NCBI RefSeq assembly: GCF_030014955.1
Contig: NZ_JAGRPV010000001.1
Span: forward strand, 6,014,001 to 6,078,000
Direction of reading: 5' to 3'
Source of the DNA: Cohnella hashimotonis
GTDB lineage: Bacteria; Bacillota; Bacilli; Paenibacillales; Paenibacillaceae
Length of the DNA stretch: 64,000 bases
Below the pieces are notes generated by a model that was not told where the DNA came from, did no database searches, and saw nothing but the letters and a program-made list of their open reading frames with translations. The position numbers and the translations under genes were made by a program. Every line of letters begins with the position of its first letter. Position 1 is the stretch's first letter. Positions 1 through 8,965 of the stretch are shown piece by piece.

Positions 1-64
1 ACATATGGTTGTTCCTGGCGGACACGAATTGTTCTGAAAGACCATTCGAAATCGCAGGAATGTT

Positions 65-129
65 TGCTTGAGACTTTCGGAGCGAGGCGGCGCTGCGAGA
101 CGGCTCGGTTGTTTCTGCTTGAGACTTTC
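65..129. repeat. Two spaced copies of a 14-nt word
   Basis: TGCTTGAGACTTTC occurs at 65-78 and 116-129, 51 nt apart and in the same orientation. It lies in the gene-free left edge of the window (1-293), in which I see no other coding or RNA signal. The spacing resembles that of the larger noncoding arrays later in the window. Confidence 0.5.
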
Positions 130-293
130 CAGCCCCGGCCCGTCACGATCGAAGTTGGTGGAACTGCTAGCCCCCGTCCTTCGGAATCTGCGTTTCGGCA
201 GACCCTTGCCCTTGGCTACGGCAGGCGCTCGCCAGCCCCACGTTCGGGACATTCACCTTAAAGATGACGACCAAACTGGGCTTGCCACAATCG

Positions 294-321
294 AAAAAAC
301 GACCCCGAAAGGTCGTTTTTT
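294..321 (-). terminator. Intrinsic terminator after the GH31 operon
   Basis: AAAAAACGACC and GGTCGTTTTTT form a perfect 11-bp stem around a 6-nt loop. Read on the minus strand it ends in a T run about 50 nt past the GH31 stop codon. The A/T runs on both sides make it potentially bidirectional. Confidence 0.9.
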
Positions 322-369
322 GAACAAGTGCAGCATCTAGAAAACTGGACGACGGAACACTGGTTACGC

Positions 370-2808
370 TCAAAAAACCACTTCTGCTGCGATACCCGTA
401 TATCGGATCGATTGAACGACGGGCTCAGAAGAAGACCCTGACCGAACAGACGGCTCGAACAGCTGGACGACAATTTCGCGGTCGGTTATTGGACCGCAAT
501 GCGTGCCCCTTCTCTCTCCTACGGCAAACGTCCGGCGCGCTTCGTCCCACTGAAGAAGGGTATTTGCATAGTGACCCTTTTCATAGTCGTAGCTGTCGCC
601 ATCGTCCTCGTAGAGTTCGAATGAACCGCTCTGTCCGGCGTAGATGCGAACAATTAACCGGCCGTCGGACGATACGTCTTCGGCATGCCGTATCTCGCCC
701 CCGATAGGCAGAATAGAACCGGCTCGAACATACAGCGGGATCCGTGCCAGCGGCGCCTCAGCTTCGATGACCTGGCCTCCCTCGTATGCCCGACCATCCC
801 AGAAGTCGTACCACAGACTGCCGTTCGGCAGGTAGACACTTCTCGTTTTGCTCCGGCCATCGATCGGCTTCGATCCGCTGCCGTAATACATCGGCTCCGT
901 GACAGGATTGACCAGCAAAGCCGGACCGAACATGTACTGGTCGCCGATATCGTAGGTACGGGGATCGTGCCTGAAATCGAACGGCAGTGCGCGCATCAAA
1001 GTATAATCATCCTTATAGATACGGAAGGCAAGAGAATAAATATACGGCAACAAGCGGTAACGAAGAGACAGGAACGAAGCCAGCGCTTCGTAGAATGGCT
1101 CCCCCGGCTCGCCGAATCGCCAGATCTCGCGCGGCGTATCCGTGCCGTGCGAACGGAACATGGGCAGAAACGTGCCGTACTGGAACCACCGAACGTACAA
1201 TTCGCGGTAACCCAGATCGTCAATGCCTTCATCGTAATCTCCGCTCCAGAACCATTGGTCGGGCTTGTTGCGGACGAAAAACCCGCCGATGTCCAATGTC
1301 CAGTAAGGAGAGCCCGTAGCGCAGAAATTGAGTCCGTCCGGGATTTGCTTGCGCAAGGTGTCCCAGTTGGCGGAAATATCGCCCGACCAGGTGATCGTCC
1401 CGTACCGGTGCTGGCCAGCAAAAGCGGACCGGGTCAAATTAACAACCCGCTTGCGCTCGCTTGTCCTGCGCTGCCCTTCGTAGATGCCGCGGGAGTGGAG
1501 CAAGGAGTAGGCGTTGATCCATTGCGGATCGATATACAACTTGGCCTCGGCCGTATTGATGAGCATCCGTTCCTCCGGCTCGGGCTTGACCGCTCCCTTC
1601 CAGTCCGCTTCGAACGGCTCCGTACAATCGCACCACCAGGCGTCGATACCGTGGACGAATAATCCCTCGTTCGCCTGCTTCCAGTACAGTTCCCGCGCCT
1701 TTTCCTGAAACGCGTCGTATGTCGCCTGATTGGCCAATAATCCATTCTGCCGGGCCATTTCCTTGTGATTGTCGCTGTCCGGGTTCATGATCGGCCAGAT
1801 GGACACCATCAGGCGAGCGTTTATCCGGTGCAGCTCGTCCATCATTTTCGTCGGGTCGGGGAATCGCTCCGGATCCAGCGTCTTCTGCCCCCACAGCTCG
1901 CCGGTCCAAGACTTCCAGTCCAGGACGATGCAATCGAGCGGCAGCCCGCGCGCACGATACTCGCGTACCGTCTCGATCAACTCGTCCTGGGACGTATAAC
2001 GCTCCTTGGATTGCACGTACCCGTAAGCCCACTTCGGCAGCATCGGCGCCTTGCCCGTAAGATGACGGATGCCTTGAACGACGTCGTCCAACTCGGATCC
2101 GGAGACGAAGTAGTAGTCCATCTCCGCGTCCACATCGGTGGATAGATAAGAACCGAACGCGTCGTCGTGGAACTTCATCAAGGAATAACTGTCCACGACG
2201 ATGCCATAGCCGCCTGTCGACACCAGTACGGGAACGACGGCTTTCATATTTTGCTGATACAGATATTGGTGCTGGCCGCGCAGGTTGAACATGCCTTCTT
2301 CATGCGAACCCAGTCCGTACAATGCTTCCCCGTCCACCCAGTCGAACGCAAGCCTCGTTTGATAGGCTTTGCGGTCGACTTCTCTCCGGATATGATCCGC
2401 GCGGACTCGCAATCCGTCGGCACCCTGTCCGGTTTCAAGCTTGACATCGTCGTCGAATACGGCTTTGACAACTTCGATCGGAACGAGCGTCTTGCCTCCG
2501 CGGGACGGTTCTTGCACGAGCAGGCTTCCATTCGTGTCGTAGTAGGCGAAGGCGCCGGTCTGCTTGTCGATTCGAATCGTGATGTCCGCGGTACTGAAGA
2601 TCAGATGATAGCTTTCTTCCTTGGTCGTATACGATAGGTCTGGATCCGGACCACGAATAATCATGATGCTCTCTTGGCCGCCGAATGCCGTCTCCATTGT
2701 ATATTGAATGCGGATGGTCCGGCTCGAATATGGCGTGAGTTTCATCCTGCCTTCCGACGTCTCCAGAACCAGTCCGCCTGGCTGCGCTTCATAACGTAAT
2801 ATCTTCAT
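370..2808 (-). CDS. Glycoside hydrolase family 31 alpha-glycosidase (alpha-xylosidase or alpha-glucosidase)
   Basis: This 812-residue protein has no signal peptide, so it should act in the cytoplasm on imported oligosaccharides. An N-terminal beta-sandwich precedes a TIM barrel. The barrel carries the GH31 nucleophile motif WWCDCTEP (Asp), the acid/base motif SGDISANW (Asp), and the downstream family blocks LDIGGF and RSHGTD. A C-terminal beta region follows. The start has an AGGAGG site 5 nt upstream. It is the last gene of the transporter operon, 43 nt after the second permease, so its substrate is probably what that importer brings in. Alpha-xylosidase and alpha-glucosidase cannot be told apart here. 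Confidence 0.9.
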   Translation of the reverse strand: MKILRYEAQPGGLVLETSEGRMKLTPYSSRTIRIQYTMETAFGGQESIMIIRGPDPDLSYTTKEESYHLIFSTADITIRIDKQTGAFAYYDTNGSLLVQEPSRGGKTLVPIEVVKAVFDDDVKLETGQGADGLRVRADHIRREVDRKAYQTRLAFDWVDGEALYGLGSHEEGMFNLRGQHQYLYQQNMKAVVPVLVSTGGYGIVVDSYSLMKFHDDAFGSYLSTDVDAEMDYYFVSGSELDDVVQGIRHLTGKAPMLPKWAYGYVQSKERYTSQDELIETVREYRARGLPLDCIVLDWKSWTGELWGQKTLDPERFPDPTKMMDELHRINARLMVSIWPIMNPDSDNHKEMARQNGLLANQATYDAFQEKARELYWKQANEGLFVHGIDAWWCDCTEPFEADWKGAVKPEPEERMLINTAEAKLYIDPQWINAYSLLHSRGIYEGQRRTSERKRVVNLTRSAFAGQHRYGTITWSGDISANWDTLRKQIPDGLNFCATGSPYWTLDIGGFFVRNKPDQWFWSGDYDEGIDDLGYRELYVRWFQYGTFLPMFRSHGTDTPREIWRFGEPGEPFYEALASFLSLRYRLLPYIYSLAFRIYKDDYTLMRALPFDFRHDPRTYDIGDQYMFGPALLVNPVTEPMYYGSGSKPIDGRSKTRSVYLPNGSLWYDFWDGRAYEGGQVIEAEAPLARIPLYVRAGSILPIGGEIRHAEDVSSDGRLIVRIYAGQSGSFELYEDDGDSYDYEKGHYANTLLQWDEARRTFAVGERRGTHCGPITDREIVVQLFEPSVRSGSSSEPVVQSIRYTGIAAEVVF

Positions 2809-2851
2809 CGTATCCTCCTGTGCTCGCGACCATCTTTTTGGCTGCGCTATT

Positions 2852-3673
2852 CTAGCCTTTGACCGATCCGCTCGTCATCCCCGCGATAATAAACCGTTGG
2901 CCTAACAAGTACACGATTAGAACCGGCAGGATGGTCAATATGATGTCCGCGCTGACCAGGTTCCATGATTGCTGGAACTGTCCGAAGAAATTATAGACAG
3001 CGAGCGTCATCGGCCATTTTTGGGCACTGTTCAAATAATAAAGCGGGAGAAGAAATTCGTTCCAAGTGTTGAGAAACGCGAGAATGAACACCGTAACCGC
3101 AGCAGGCTGAAGCACCGGGAAAATAACGGAGAAATAGAGCCTGACCGGTCCGCATCCGTCGATCACGCCCGCTTCGTCCAGCTCCTTCGGCACGCCCCCG
3201 ATAAATCCGAACAGGATAAAAACGCTGAACGGAATCTGCGTAACCATGTACAGAACGATGATTCCGGCCCTGGTATTCATCAATTCCGTCCATTTCATAA
3301 CGTCAATCAAGGTAAAGTAATTGAGCGGCAACGCGATACCTAAAATCAGGAAGAAGTAAAGCAGACGATTGAGACGCGATCTGTTCCGAGAGAGCGCGAA
3401 GGCAGCCATCGACGAAAAGAGGATACAGAAGAGGGCAGAGATACCCGAATAAGCGAAGCTGTTCAGAAACGAGTGGCCCAGCTTGCCCTTCTCGATAACC
3501 GTCGAGAAATTGTCGAAGTGAAACGTTTTGGGAAGCGCAAAGCCCATGGAGCTGGATTCGGCCCCCGTTTTGAACGCATTGATGACTATGAGCAAGATAG
3601 GAATGATCGCAATCAAGCTAACCACGCCTATCGCGGTATTCGCGATCACAGCTTGCAGCTTTTTGTTTTTCAT
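2852..3673 (-). CDS. CUT1 sugar ABC transporter permease, MalG/AraQ type
   Basis: This is an inner-membrane permease of 273 residues with about six transmembrane segments. The EAA loop that docks the ATPase is visible as ELDEAGVIDGCGP, near residue 185. I chose the ATG at 3673 (MKNKKLQ) rather than the upstream ATG at 3712. It follows the stop of the preceding permease by one base (TGATATG) and has an AGAGG-type ribosome site, which points to translational coupling. It pairs with the MalF-type permease at 3675-4544 and the binding protein at 4637-6004. No ATPase gene lies nearby. Confidence 0.92.
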   Translation of the reverse strand: MKNKKLQAVIANTAIGVVSLIAIIPILLIVINAFKTGAESSSMGFALPKTFHFDNFSTVIEKGKLGHSFLNSFAYSGISALFCILFSSMAAFALSRNRSRLNRLLYFFLILGIALPLNYFTLIDVMKWTELMNTRAGIIVLYMVTQIPFSVFILFGFIGGVPKELDEAGVIDGCGPVRLYFSVIFPVLQPAAVTVFILAFLNTWNEFLLPLYYLNSAQKWPMTLAVYNFFGQFQQSWNLVSADIILTILPVLIVYLLGQRFIIAGMTSGSVKG

Positions 3674-3674
3674 A

Positions 3675-4544
3675 TCAGCCTTGTTCCTCTCTTGACATAA
3701 GCTTGATGGCAAAGAAGCCCAGTATCGTCATAATGACAAACAGAACGGTGATTAATGCCGTGCCGACGCCATAGCTTCCGAGAGAAAACTGACTGAATAC
3801 CTGCGTATAGACCACGTCGGTCGCATAACCGGGACCTCCGTTTGTAAGGACGTACACCGTATCGAATATTTTCAGGCCGTATAACAGATTGAGCACTGTC
3901 GTCACGGTCAAGGAAGGCATCAGCAAAGGAAGGGTAATATAACGGAGTTTTTTCCAGACACCGGCTCCGTCGATATCCGCTGCTTCGTAATAAGAGTGGG
4001 AGATCGCCTGCAGGCCGGCCAGCAGGATGACCATGATATAGCCCGCGCCTTTCCAGACGTCGACCGCGATAACGGATTTGAACGCCCATTGAATGTCCGT
4101 CAGCCAATGCTGCGTCCAAGACGACAATCCTACCGCCCTCAGTGTCTCGTTGATCAGTCCGTATTGCGGATCATAGATCGATTTGAAAATGATGCCGACT
4201 ACGAGCATCGGAATCACAGAGGGCATAAAAAGGATGACGCGATGAAAGCTCTTTAGCCGGATTCCTTTGTTCACCATCAGGGCAAGCAGCAATCCGATGA
4301 TCGTCTTGAGGACGATCGTGGCCACCGTGAAGACCACCGTATTCCGAATGCCATGCATGTAGTTCTCGTCGGATGAGAAAATCGTGCTGTAATTATCCAG
4401 TCCTATGAAGCGGATCGTTTTGACGTAGCTGTTCCAATCCGTAAACGACAAATAGATGCCCATCAAGCTGGGAACGACGGTAAACACGACGTAGAACGCC
4501 AAGGCGATCGCAATAAAATAAAATGGATACATTCGTCTGGTCAT
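3675..4544 (-). CDS. CUT1 sugar ABC transporter permease, MalF/UgpA type
   Basis: This is a 289-residue permease with six or so hydrophobic segments. The first is the typical N-terminal YPFYFIAIALAFYVVF. The EAA-type loop YYEAADIDGAGVWKKL is near residue 195. It forms the heterodimeric channel with the next gene. It lies 92 nt after the binding protein and runs into the second permease with a one-base gap between stop and start. Expression should follow the promoter upstream of the binding protein. Confidence 0.92.
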   Translation of the reverse strand: MTRRMYPFYFIAIALAFYVVFTVVPSLMGIYLSFTDWNSYVKTIRFIGLDNYSTIFSSDENYMHGIRNTVVFTVATIVLKTIIGLLLALMVNKGIRLKSFHRVILFMPSVIPMLVVGIIFKSIYDPQYGLINETLRAVGLSSWTQHWLTDIQWAFKSVIAVDVWKGAGYIMVILLAGLQAISHSYYEAADIDGAGVWKKLRYITLPLLMPSLTVTTVLNLLYGLKIFDTVYVLTNGGPGYATDVVYTQVFSQFSLGSYGVGTALITVLFVIMTILGFFAIKLMSREEQG

Positions 4545-4636
4545 GAGTCAGTCCCCGTTCTTGGGCGGCCTTAAGCAGAAAGGGGCCGATCCCGGCTTCC
4601 GCCGTCGAGCCCCCGCCTGTTCGTGCCGCTTCGTTC

Positions 4637-6004
4637 TTACTTCCAGTTCGAATCGCCGGCCGTCTTCGCCTGCTGTTCTCTCCGCTTGTCGATGTTTTTC
4701 AGGATATCCTTCGGCGTCATTTGTTTGTTCATCATAGCCGCCATATCCTTGCCGATATCCATCCATTGCGGATTTACATAATTGATTGCGGTTTGATAGA
4801 CCGTTCCGGTCGTCTTGCCGTACGTATCGAAGAACGCTTTTTGCTCATCGTTGAACTTGGGGGTGATATCCTTGAAGTTCAGTGTCGTGAACTTGGGTTC
4901 GTTATCGAGCAGGTACTGCAGATTTTCTTGCTCAGTCAGAAATGCAAAGTATTGCTTGGCTTCTTCAACATGCTTGGAGCTGGTGGAGATGAACTTGCTT
5001 GGAGCGGCAGGATTGACGTTCAGATCCTGATTGTCCATGAGCGGAATCGGGAAGAAGCCGTAATCGGAAGCCTTGCTGCCCGGAACCGCTTGCTCGATCT
5101 GAGCGGGAAGTCCGATATTGTAGAGCGTCATGGCGTATTTGCCGCCGGCCATGTTCTTTTCCGTGTCAGCGTACGTATTGGAGAATGCGTATTCGCCGAA
5201 ATACCCCTTTTGTACCAATTCGCTAAATTGGGAAAGCGACTGCTCGAGTACGGAAGCATTTTCGAATTTCTCGCTGTTGTTGATCAGCTTGTCGGCAAGT
5301 CCCGCGTCGAGCTCCTCGTATCGTACGCCGATCTCGGGAAACCAGAGCGTGTGATGCCAGCCGTCCGATACGGGCTCGTAAATCGGCGTTACGCCGGAAG
5401 CTTTGATCGCTTCGCACGCTTTGAGGAACTCCTCGTAGCTTTTCGGAACGCTCAGACCGAGCTCAGCGAATATCGGTTTGTTGTACACCATGATCCAGCT
5501 CGAGCTGGGGTCCCAGACGGTGAGCGCATAGACCTTGGATTTCCAGGACGATTGCTCGATAAAGAGCGGGTCTTCCCTTTTAACCCATTCCTCGTTCGAC
5601 AGGTCGACCGCGTTGTGCTCTACGTCGTATAGCGGACCCAGATCGAACTTGCCGCTCTGCCCGCCGAAAATGTCGGGCGCTTCGCCCGAGGCCAGCTTCG
5701 CCTTGAGCACGTTGCTGTATTGATCCGACGGTACGATCTGGTAATCGATATGGATACCTGTCTGCTCCTCGAACTTTTCGGCCAGCTTCATTTCCGGGTC
5801 CTTGATCCAATCCTGGCTCGCCAGGTATGACAACGTTATGTTTTTCTTCGCTGGCGTGGTGCTGGCCGCCTCGCTCGCCTGGCTCGTGGCGCTCGCGGAC
5901 GAACCTGACGCTTGCGGCGAAGCATTTCCGCCAGAATTGCCGCAGCCGCTCAGCAGCCCTCCTGCCAGTCCAGTCAACAGAAAAAGACTCATTGTTTTTT
6001 TCAT
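4637..6004 (-). CDS. Sugar ABC transporter substrate-binding lipoprotein
   Basis: This is a secreted binding protein of 455 residues. The lipoprotein signal is MKKTMSLFLLTGLAGGLLSGC, where the Cys after LLSG would be lipidated. A Ser/Ala/Thr-rich linker and a type I (CUT1, SBP_bac_1) fold follow. The ATG at 6004 has AAAGGGG about 8 nt upstream and is preferred over the in-frame ATG at 6039-6040, which would put an uncleaved basic stretch ahead of the signal. It is the first gene of the operon with two permeases and a GH31 enzyme, divergent from a YesM-type kinase. The sugar is unknown. Confidence 0.92.
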   Translation of the reverse strand: MKKTMSLFLLTGLAGGLLSGCGNSGGNASPQASGSSASATSQASEAASTTPAKKNITLSYLASQDWIKDPEMKLAEKFEEQTGIHIDYQIVPSDQYSNVLKAKLASGEAPDIFGGQSGKFDLGPLYDVEHNAVDLSNEEWVKREDPLFIEQSSWKSKVYALTVWDPSSSWIMVYNKPIFAELGLSVPKSYEEFLKACEAIKASGVTPIYEPVSDGWHHTLWFPEIGVRYEELDAGLADKLINNSEKFENASVLEQSLSQFSELVQKGYFGEYAFSNTYADTEKNMAGGKYAMTLYNIGLPAQIEQAVPGSKASDYGFFPIPLMDNQDLNVNPAAPSKFISTSSKHVEEAKQYFAFLTEQENLQYLLDNEPKFTTLNFKDITPKFNDEQKAFFDTYGKTTGTVYQTAINYVNPQWMDIGKDMAAMMNKQMTPKDILKNIDKRREQQAKTAGDSNWK

Positions 6005-6029
6005 GCCTATTCCCCTTTTGAATCTGATT

Positions 6030-6043
6030 TGTAAACGCATTCA
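6030..6043 (-). promoter_or_regulatory. Probable cre (CcpA) site in the leader of the GH31 transporter operon
   Basis: TGTAAACGCATTCA (with a T before it) fits the loose cre consensus WTGNAANCGNWNNCW in full and the strict TGWAANCGNTNWCA with one mismatch. It lies between the predicted -10 box and the start codon, where CcpA would block elongation. Confidence 0.6.
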
Positions 6044-6058
6044 ATCGATTGCTTTCTC

Positions 6059-6088
6059 ATTATAAATGAAGCGCTCCCACCCTCTCCA
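6059..6088 (-). promoter_or_regulatory. Predicted SigA promoter of the GH31 transporter operon
   Basis: On the minus strand, TATAAT (6064-6059) is preceded at 18 nt by TGGAGA (6088-6083), a -35 box with 4 of 6 matches. The weak -35 box suggests an activator is needed. The -35 box is the edge of the 53-bp element shared with the promoter at 15909-15937. Confidence 0.65.
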
Positions 6089-6135
6089 TGCAGAAGTTTG
6101 TGCGTTTGTTTGTACATTTTTTCCGAGGGTTGACA
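6083..6135 (-). promoter_or_regulatory. 53-bp promoter element shared with 15932-15984 (probable response-regulator site)
   Basis: Aligned without gaps, 44 of 53 bases match the element at 15932-15984. Blocks TCTCCATGCAGA, TTGTGCGTTT and TTTTTCCGAGGG are identical. Inside it, TTGTGCGTTT and TTGTACATTT are similar half-sites 12 bp apart, as AraC-type activators use. It starts at the -35 box and extends upstream relative to the binding-protein gene. An open reading frame read through it on the plus strand is not taken as coding. Confidence 0.7.
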
Positions 6136-6164
6136 AGCCACCGGATACAGATGAGAATGAAAAA

Positions 6165-6213
6165 AACGAATTCGACGGGAATGGGAAAATCAACGAATTC
6201 GACAGGAATGGGA
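6165..6213 (+). repeat. 22-bp direct repeat in the leader of the sensor kinase
   Basis: Two copies of a 22-nt word (AACGAATTCGAC, G or A, GGAATGGGA) lie at 6165-6186 and 6192-6213, with one mismatch and a 27-nt period. The second copy ends in the ribosome site of the kinase gene. Confidence 0.7.
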
Positions 6214-6219
6214 GATCTA

Positions 6220-8067
6220 ATGAAGCTGATCCGCAAGCCTCGTTCAATTCGTTCGATCTTATTTCTTACCTACTCGTCGATCATCGTCATCGGCATCGCG
6301 ATCCTGTTTGCGCTTTTTTATGTCTGGTCCTCCGGCTTACTGAAAACCCAAGCTTTTAATTCCATATCCGAGTTATCGTCGACGCTTCAGACGCAGTTGG
6401 ACCTGGAGATCCAGAAGCTGGACTCCGTCTCGGTGAGCATCTTGTACTCCAACCTCATTACAGATCGAATCTCGGCCTATGAGACGCCCGGCACCGATAA
6501 TTTGAATCCGCTCTCTTCGGAGCAAAGCGGCAGCCGTTACAATAAAACGGACACCGCCCTTTACGATATACTTGTGGCCCTTGTCGGCCCTTCTTATCCG
6601 GTCCAGCAAGTATATTTGCATTTATTCTCCGGCATCTCAATCGGGGTCGGCTTTGACAACAGCCAGAAAAAGTCCGATGTCGCAAACCAGCCCTGGTACA
6701 CGGCCGTGGAGAGAGACAAACGAACGAAAGTCATCACCCTGTCCAAGACTGGCGACGGTGTCCTTGGCTTGAAAAATAATGTATCCGTTTCCCTGCTTCG
6801 TCATTTTTCCGACAAGTATAATGCGCCGAAGGGCATCGTAGAGGTGCGGCAGAGCTACAGCAAAGTGTTCAGCGGCGTCATCAGGCAAACCAAGGAAAAT
6901 CCTTCGCTTGAACAAGTTCTTATCTATACGAATGAAGGCGAAATCGTCTATCCATACGAATACACGGAACAAGACAAGCAGATCGTCGATCAGATTCTAC
7001 GCCTGCCGCCCGACAGCTTGATTGCAGGCCAGCCTACGTTCATTTCAAATTCTCTAACCAGCGATAAAGACCTGCTCACCATCAAGCATTCCGATCTGAC
7101 GAACTGGAATATCGCAGTCATGATCTCGAACAAAAACTTGCTTTCGCCGCTCAATAGATTTACTAAAATCGCCATTTTGGCTACGCTCATTCTCTTGATT
7201 TTTCTCATCGTATTGTCGTTCGTCGCCTCCAAGAGAATCACTCGTCCTTTAAGCTCGCTCAACAAGACGATCAAATCCATCAGTCTGGAATCCCTCGTAA
7301 CCGGTACCACGGCCGAACTCAACAGCGGACTGAACGAATGGGACCGATTGAATGCATCGTTCGTCAAAATGAACGGCAGGCTCAAAGAATCTTTTGATCA
7401 ACTGCTCCTTTCTCGAACACATGAGATGCAAGCTAAAATGACAGCGCTGCAATCGCAAATGAACCCGCATTTTCTGTATAATTCACTGGCCACGATTAGC
7501 GCCATGGCCTACGAGCAATTGAATGAACAAATCATCGCCCTGTGCGACAATCTATCCGACATGATGAGATATATCTCAGCCGATGAATCCTCCTTGGTCG
7601 ATATACAGACCGAGATTAACTACACCGAAATGTACTTAAATTGCATGAAGCTTCGCTACGGAGACATGCTGGCTTGCTCGATCGTACTGCCCGCTTCGAT
7701 TCAATCGATCCAGATTCCCAAGATTATCATTCAACCGTTGGTCGAGAATGCGATCAAGTACGGCACCAAAACGAGCCCGCCTTGGGAAATATCGATTCGC
7801 GGCACCGTTGCCGATCGGCGCTGGCTGATCGAAGTCACGGATAACGGCCCCGGCTTCAACGATCAAGAATTAACGAGGTTTTATGCGCAGGTGGAGGAAA
7901 TGGAGCGGAGTCAGGTGCTCCCCGCGCTGAAGTTGCACGGCATGGGACTGCTCAATATTTACATCCGATTGAACCTGCAATATGGAAACCAAATGTATTT
8001 CCAAATTCGCAACTTGCCGGACCGAGGGGCTGTCGTCACGATTGGCGGTCCCTTACACTCGAAGTAA
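6220..8067 (+). CDS. YesM-type sensor histidine kinase
   Basis: This is a membrane kinase of about 615 residues that senses an extracellular ligand. It has a transmembrane segment near residues 11-35, a large external sensor region, and a second segment near 317-338. A HAMP linker follows (KRITRPLSSLNKTI). The phosphoacceptor His is in QMNPHFLYN (about residue 417). The ATPase domain shows N box QPLVENAIKYG, DNGPGF and HGMGLLN. The ATG at 6220 has GGGAG 7 nt upstream. Longer in-frame versions (6088, 6157) would translate the conserved promoter element and the leader repeat, so I rejected them. It is followed by its response regulator and is divergent from the transporter operon it probably controls. 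Confidence 0.92.
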   Translation: MKLIRKPRSIRSILFLTYSSIIVIGIAILFALFYVWSSGLLKTQAFNSISELSSTLQTQLDLEIQKLDSVSVSILYSNLITDRISAYETPGTDNLNPLSSEQSGSRYNKTDTALYDILVALVGPSYPVQQVYLHLFSGISIGVGFDNSQKKSDVANQPWYTAVERDKRTKVITLSKTGDGVLGLKNNVSVSLLRHFSDKYNAPKGIVEVRQSYSKVFSGVIRQTKENPSLEQVLIYTNEGEIVYPYEYTEQDKQIVDQILRLPPDSLIAGQPTFISNSLTSDKDLLTIKHSDLTNWNIAVMISNKNLLSPLNRFTKIAILATLILLIFLIVLSFVASKRITRPLSSLNKTIKSISLESLVTGTTAELNSGLNEWDRLNASFVKMNGRLKESFDQLLLSRTHEMQAKMTALQSQMNPHFLYNSLATISAMAYEQLNEQIIALCDNLSDMMRYISADESSLVDIQTEINYTEMYLNCMKLRYGDMLACSIVLPASIQSIQIPKIIIQPLVENAIKYGTKTSPPWEISIRGTVADRRWLIEVTDNGPGFNDQELTRFYAQVEEMERSQVLPALKLHGMGLLNIYIRLNLQYGNQMYFQIRNLPDRGAVVTIGGPLHSK

Positions 8068-8081
8068 AGGTGGAGAAACCT

Positions 8082-8840
8082 TTGAACCCGATTCATGTCA
8101 TCGTAGCGGAAGACGAGCCTTTGCTGCTTCGCACGCTCGTCAATCAAATTCAAAGAACGGACGATTTATTTCAGGTCGTTCTGTCCGCCAGCGACGGCGA
8201 GAGCGTCCTTCGCTTTATGAAGAGCGAGCGAGTACCCGATCTCCTGTTCACGGATATTCACATGCCTTTACTGGACGGCATCGGCTTGATTCGGGCAGTA
8301 GAACGGGATTATCCCGCAGTGAAGAAGATCGTCATCAGCGGCTACAGCGAATTCGAATATGCCCAACAGGCCTTGAAAATGAACGTCATCGATTACTTGC
8401 TCAAACCGGTGAAGATACGGGAACTAGAGAACTTGCTGTCCATGTTGAAAATGACGATCGAGAGCGAAAGGGCTGCTCTGAAGTCGCCAAGCCTACTCAC
8501 GGGACGTCAGTATACCGCCGAAGAGATCGTTAAGACCGTGGCGGATTTTATTAAAAACAACTATTCGCTCGAGCTTAGCTTAGAGGACATCGCCCGTCAG
8601 TTCAACGTAAATGCATCCCACTTAAGCAAAATCTTTTTGAAGTATACCGGCGAAGCGCCCTCCAAATACATCATGTCGTTAAGGATGAACGAAGCCAAAC
8701 AACTGCTGTCATTGAAAAAGGGGCTTTCTATTAAAGAAATAGGCGAAGCAGTCGGATATCCGGATCCGTACTACTTCAGCCGAATTTTCAAGCAGTCTAC
8801 CGGCATGACGCCGACCGAATACAAAAGCCGATTGCCATGA
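8082..8840 (+). CDS. YesN-type response regulator, AraC family output
   Basis: A receiver domain carries acidic residues in VAEDEP, a phosphorylated Asp in LLFTDIHMP and a Lys in LLKPVK. It is joined directly to an AraC-type double helix-turn-helix near residues 150-250 (LSLEDIARQFNVNASHLSKI, then IKEIGEAVGYPDPYYFSRIF). At about 252 residues it lacks the long middle region of the other two regulators in this window. A start at TTG 8082 puts AGGTGG 8 nt upstream. The GTG at 8070 would leave almost no ribosome site. It is the expected partner of the kinase just upstream and the best candidate to bind the shared 53-bp element. Confidence 0.9.
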   Translation: MNPIHVIVAEDEPLLLRTLVNQIQRTDDLFQVVLSASDGESVLRFMKSERVPDLLFTDIHMPLLDGIGLIRAVERDYPAVKKIVISGYSEFEYAQQALKMNVIDYLLKPVKIRELENLLSMLKMTIESERAALKSPSLLTGRQYTAEEIVKTVADFIKNNYSLELSLEDIARQFNVNASHLSKIFLKYTGEAPSKYIMSLRMNEAKQLLSLKKGLSIKEIGEAVGYPDPYYFSRIFKQSTGMTPTEYKSRLP

Positions 8841-8864
8841 CCGGCATATCAGCTTGCAACAGCG

Positions 8865-8909
8865 ATAAGCAGCCCTGGTCCGATGTTTCTCCGGACCAGG
8901 GCTGCTTAT
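8865..8909. terminator. Bidirectional hairpin between convergent genes
   Basis: An 18-bp perfect stem (arms 8865-8882 and 8892-8909, core AAGCAGCCCTGGTCCG) with a 9-nt loop sits between the response regulator (ending 8840) and the cohesin-SLH gene (ending 8966). There is no long T run, but position and symmetry fit a shared terminator. Confidence 0.8.
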
Positions 8910-8965
8910 GTTCAATGGCTTCAATTACAAAGTGCGATCGATAACGCTCCTAGGTCGGCCCAAGG

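Noticed and set aside
1..293. The 3' end of a gene entering from the left edge
   Set aside because: No frame shows recognisable protein text and a terminator separates it from the GH31 gene. Only a short repeat is seen.
6088..6219. An N-terminal extension of the first sensor kinase
   Set aside because: It would translate the 53-bp promoter element and leader repeat. The ATG at 6220 has a good ribosome site and gives a normal kinase N-terminus.
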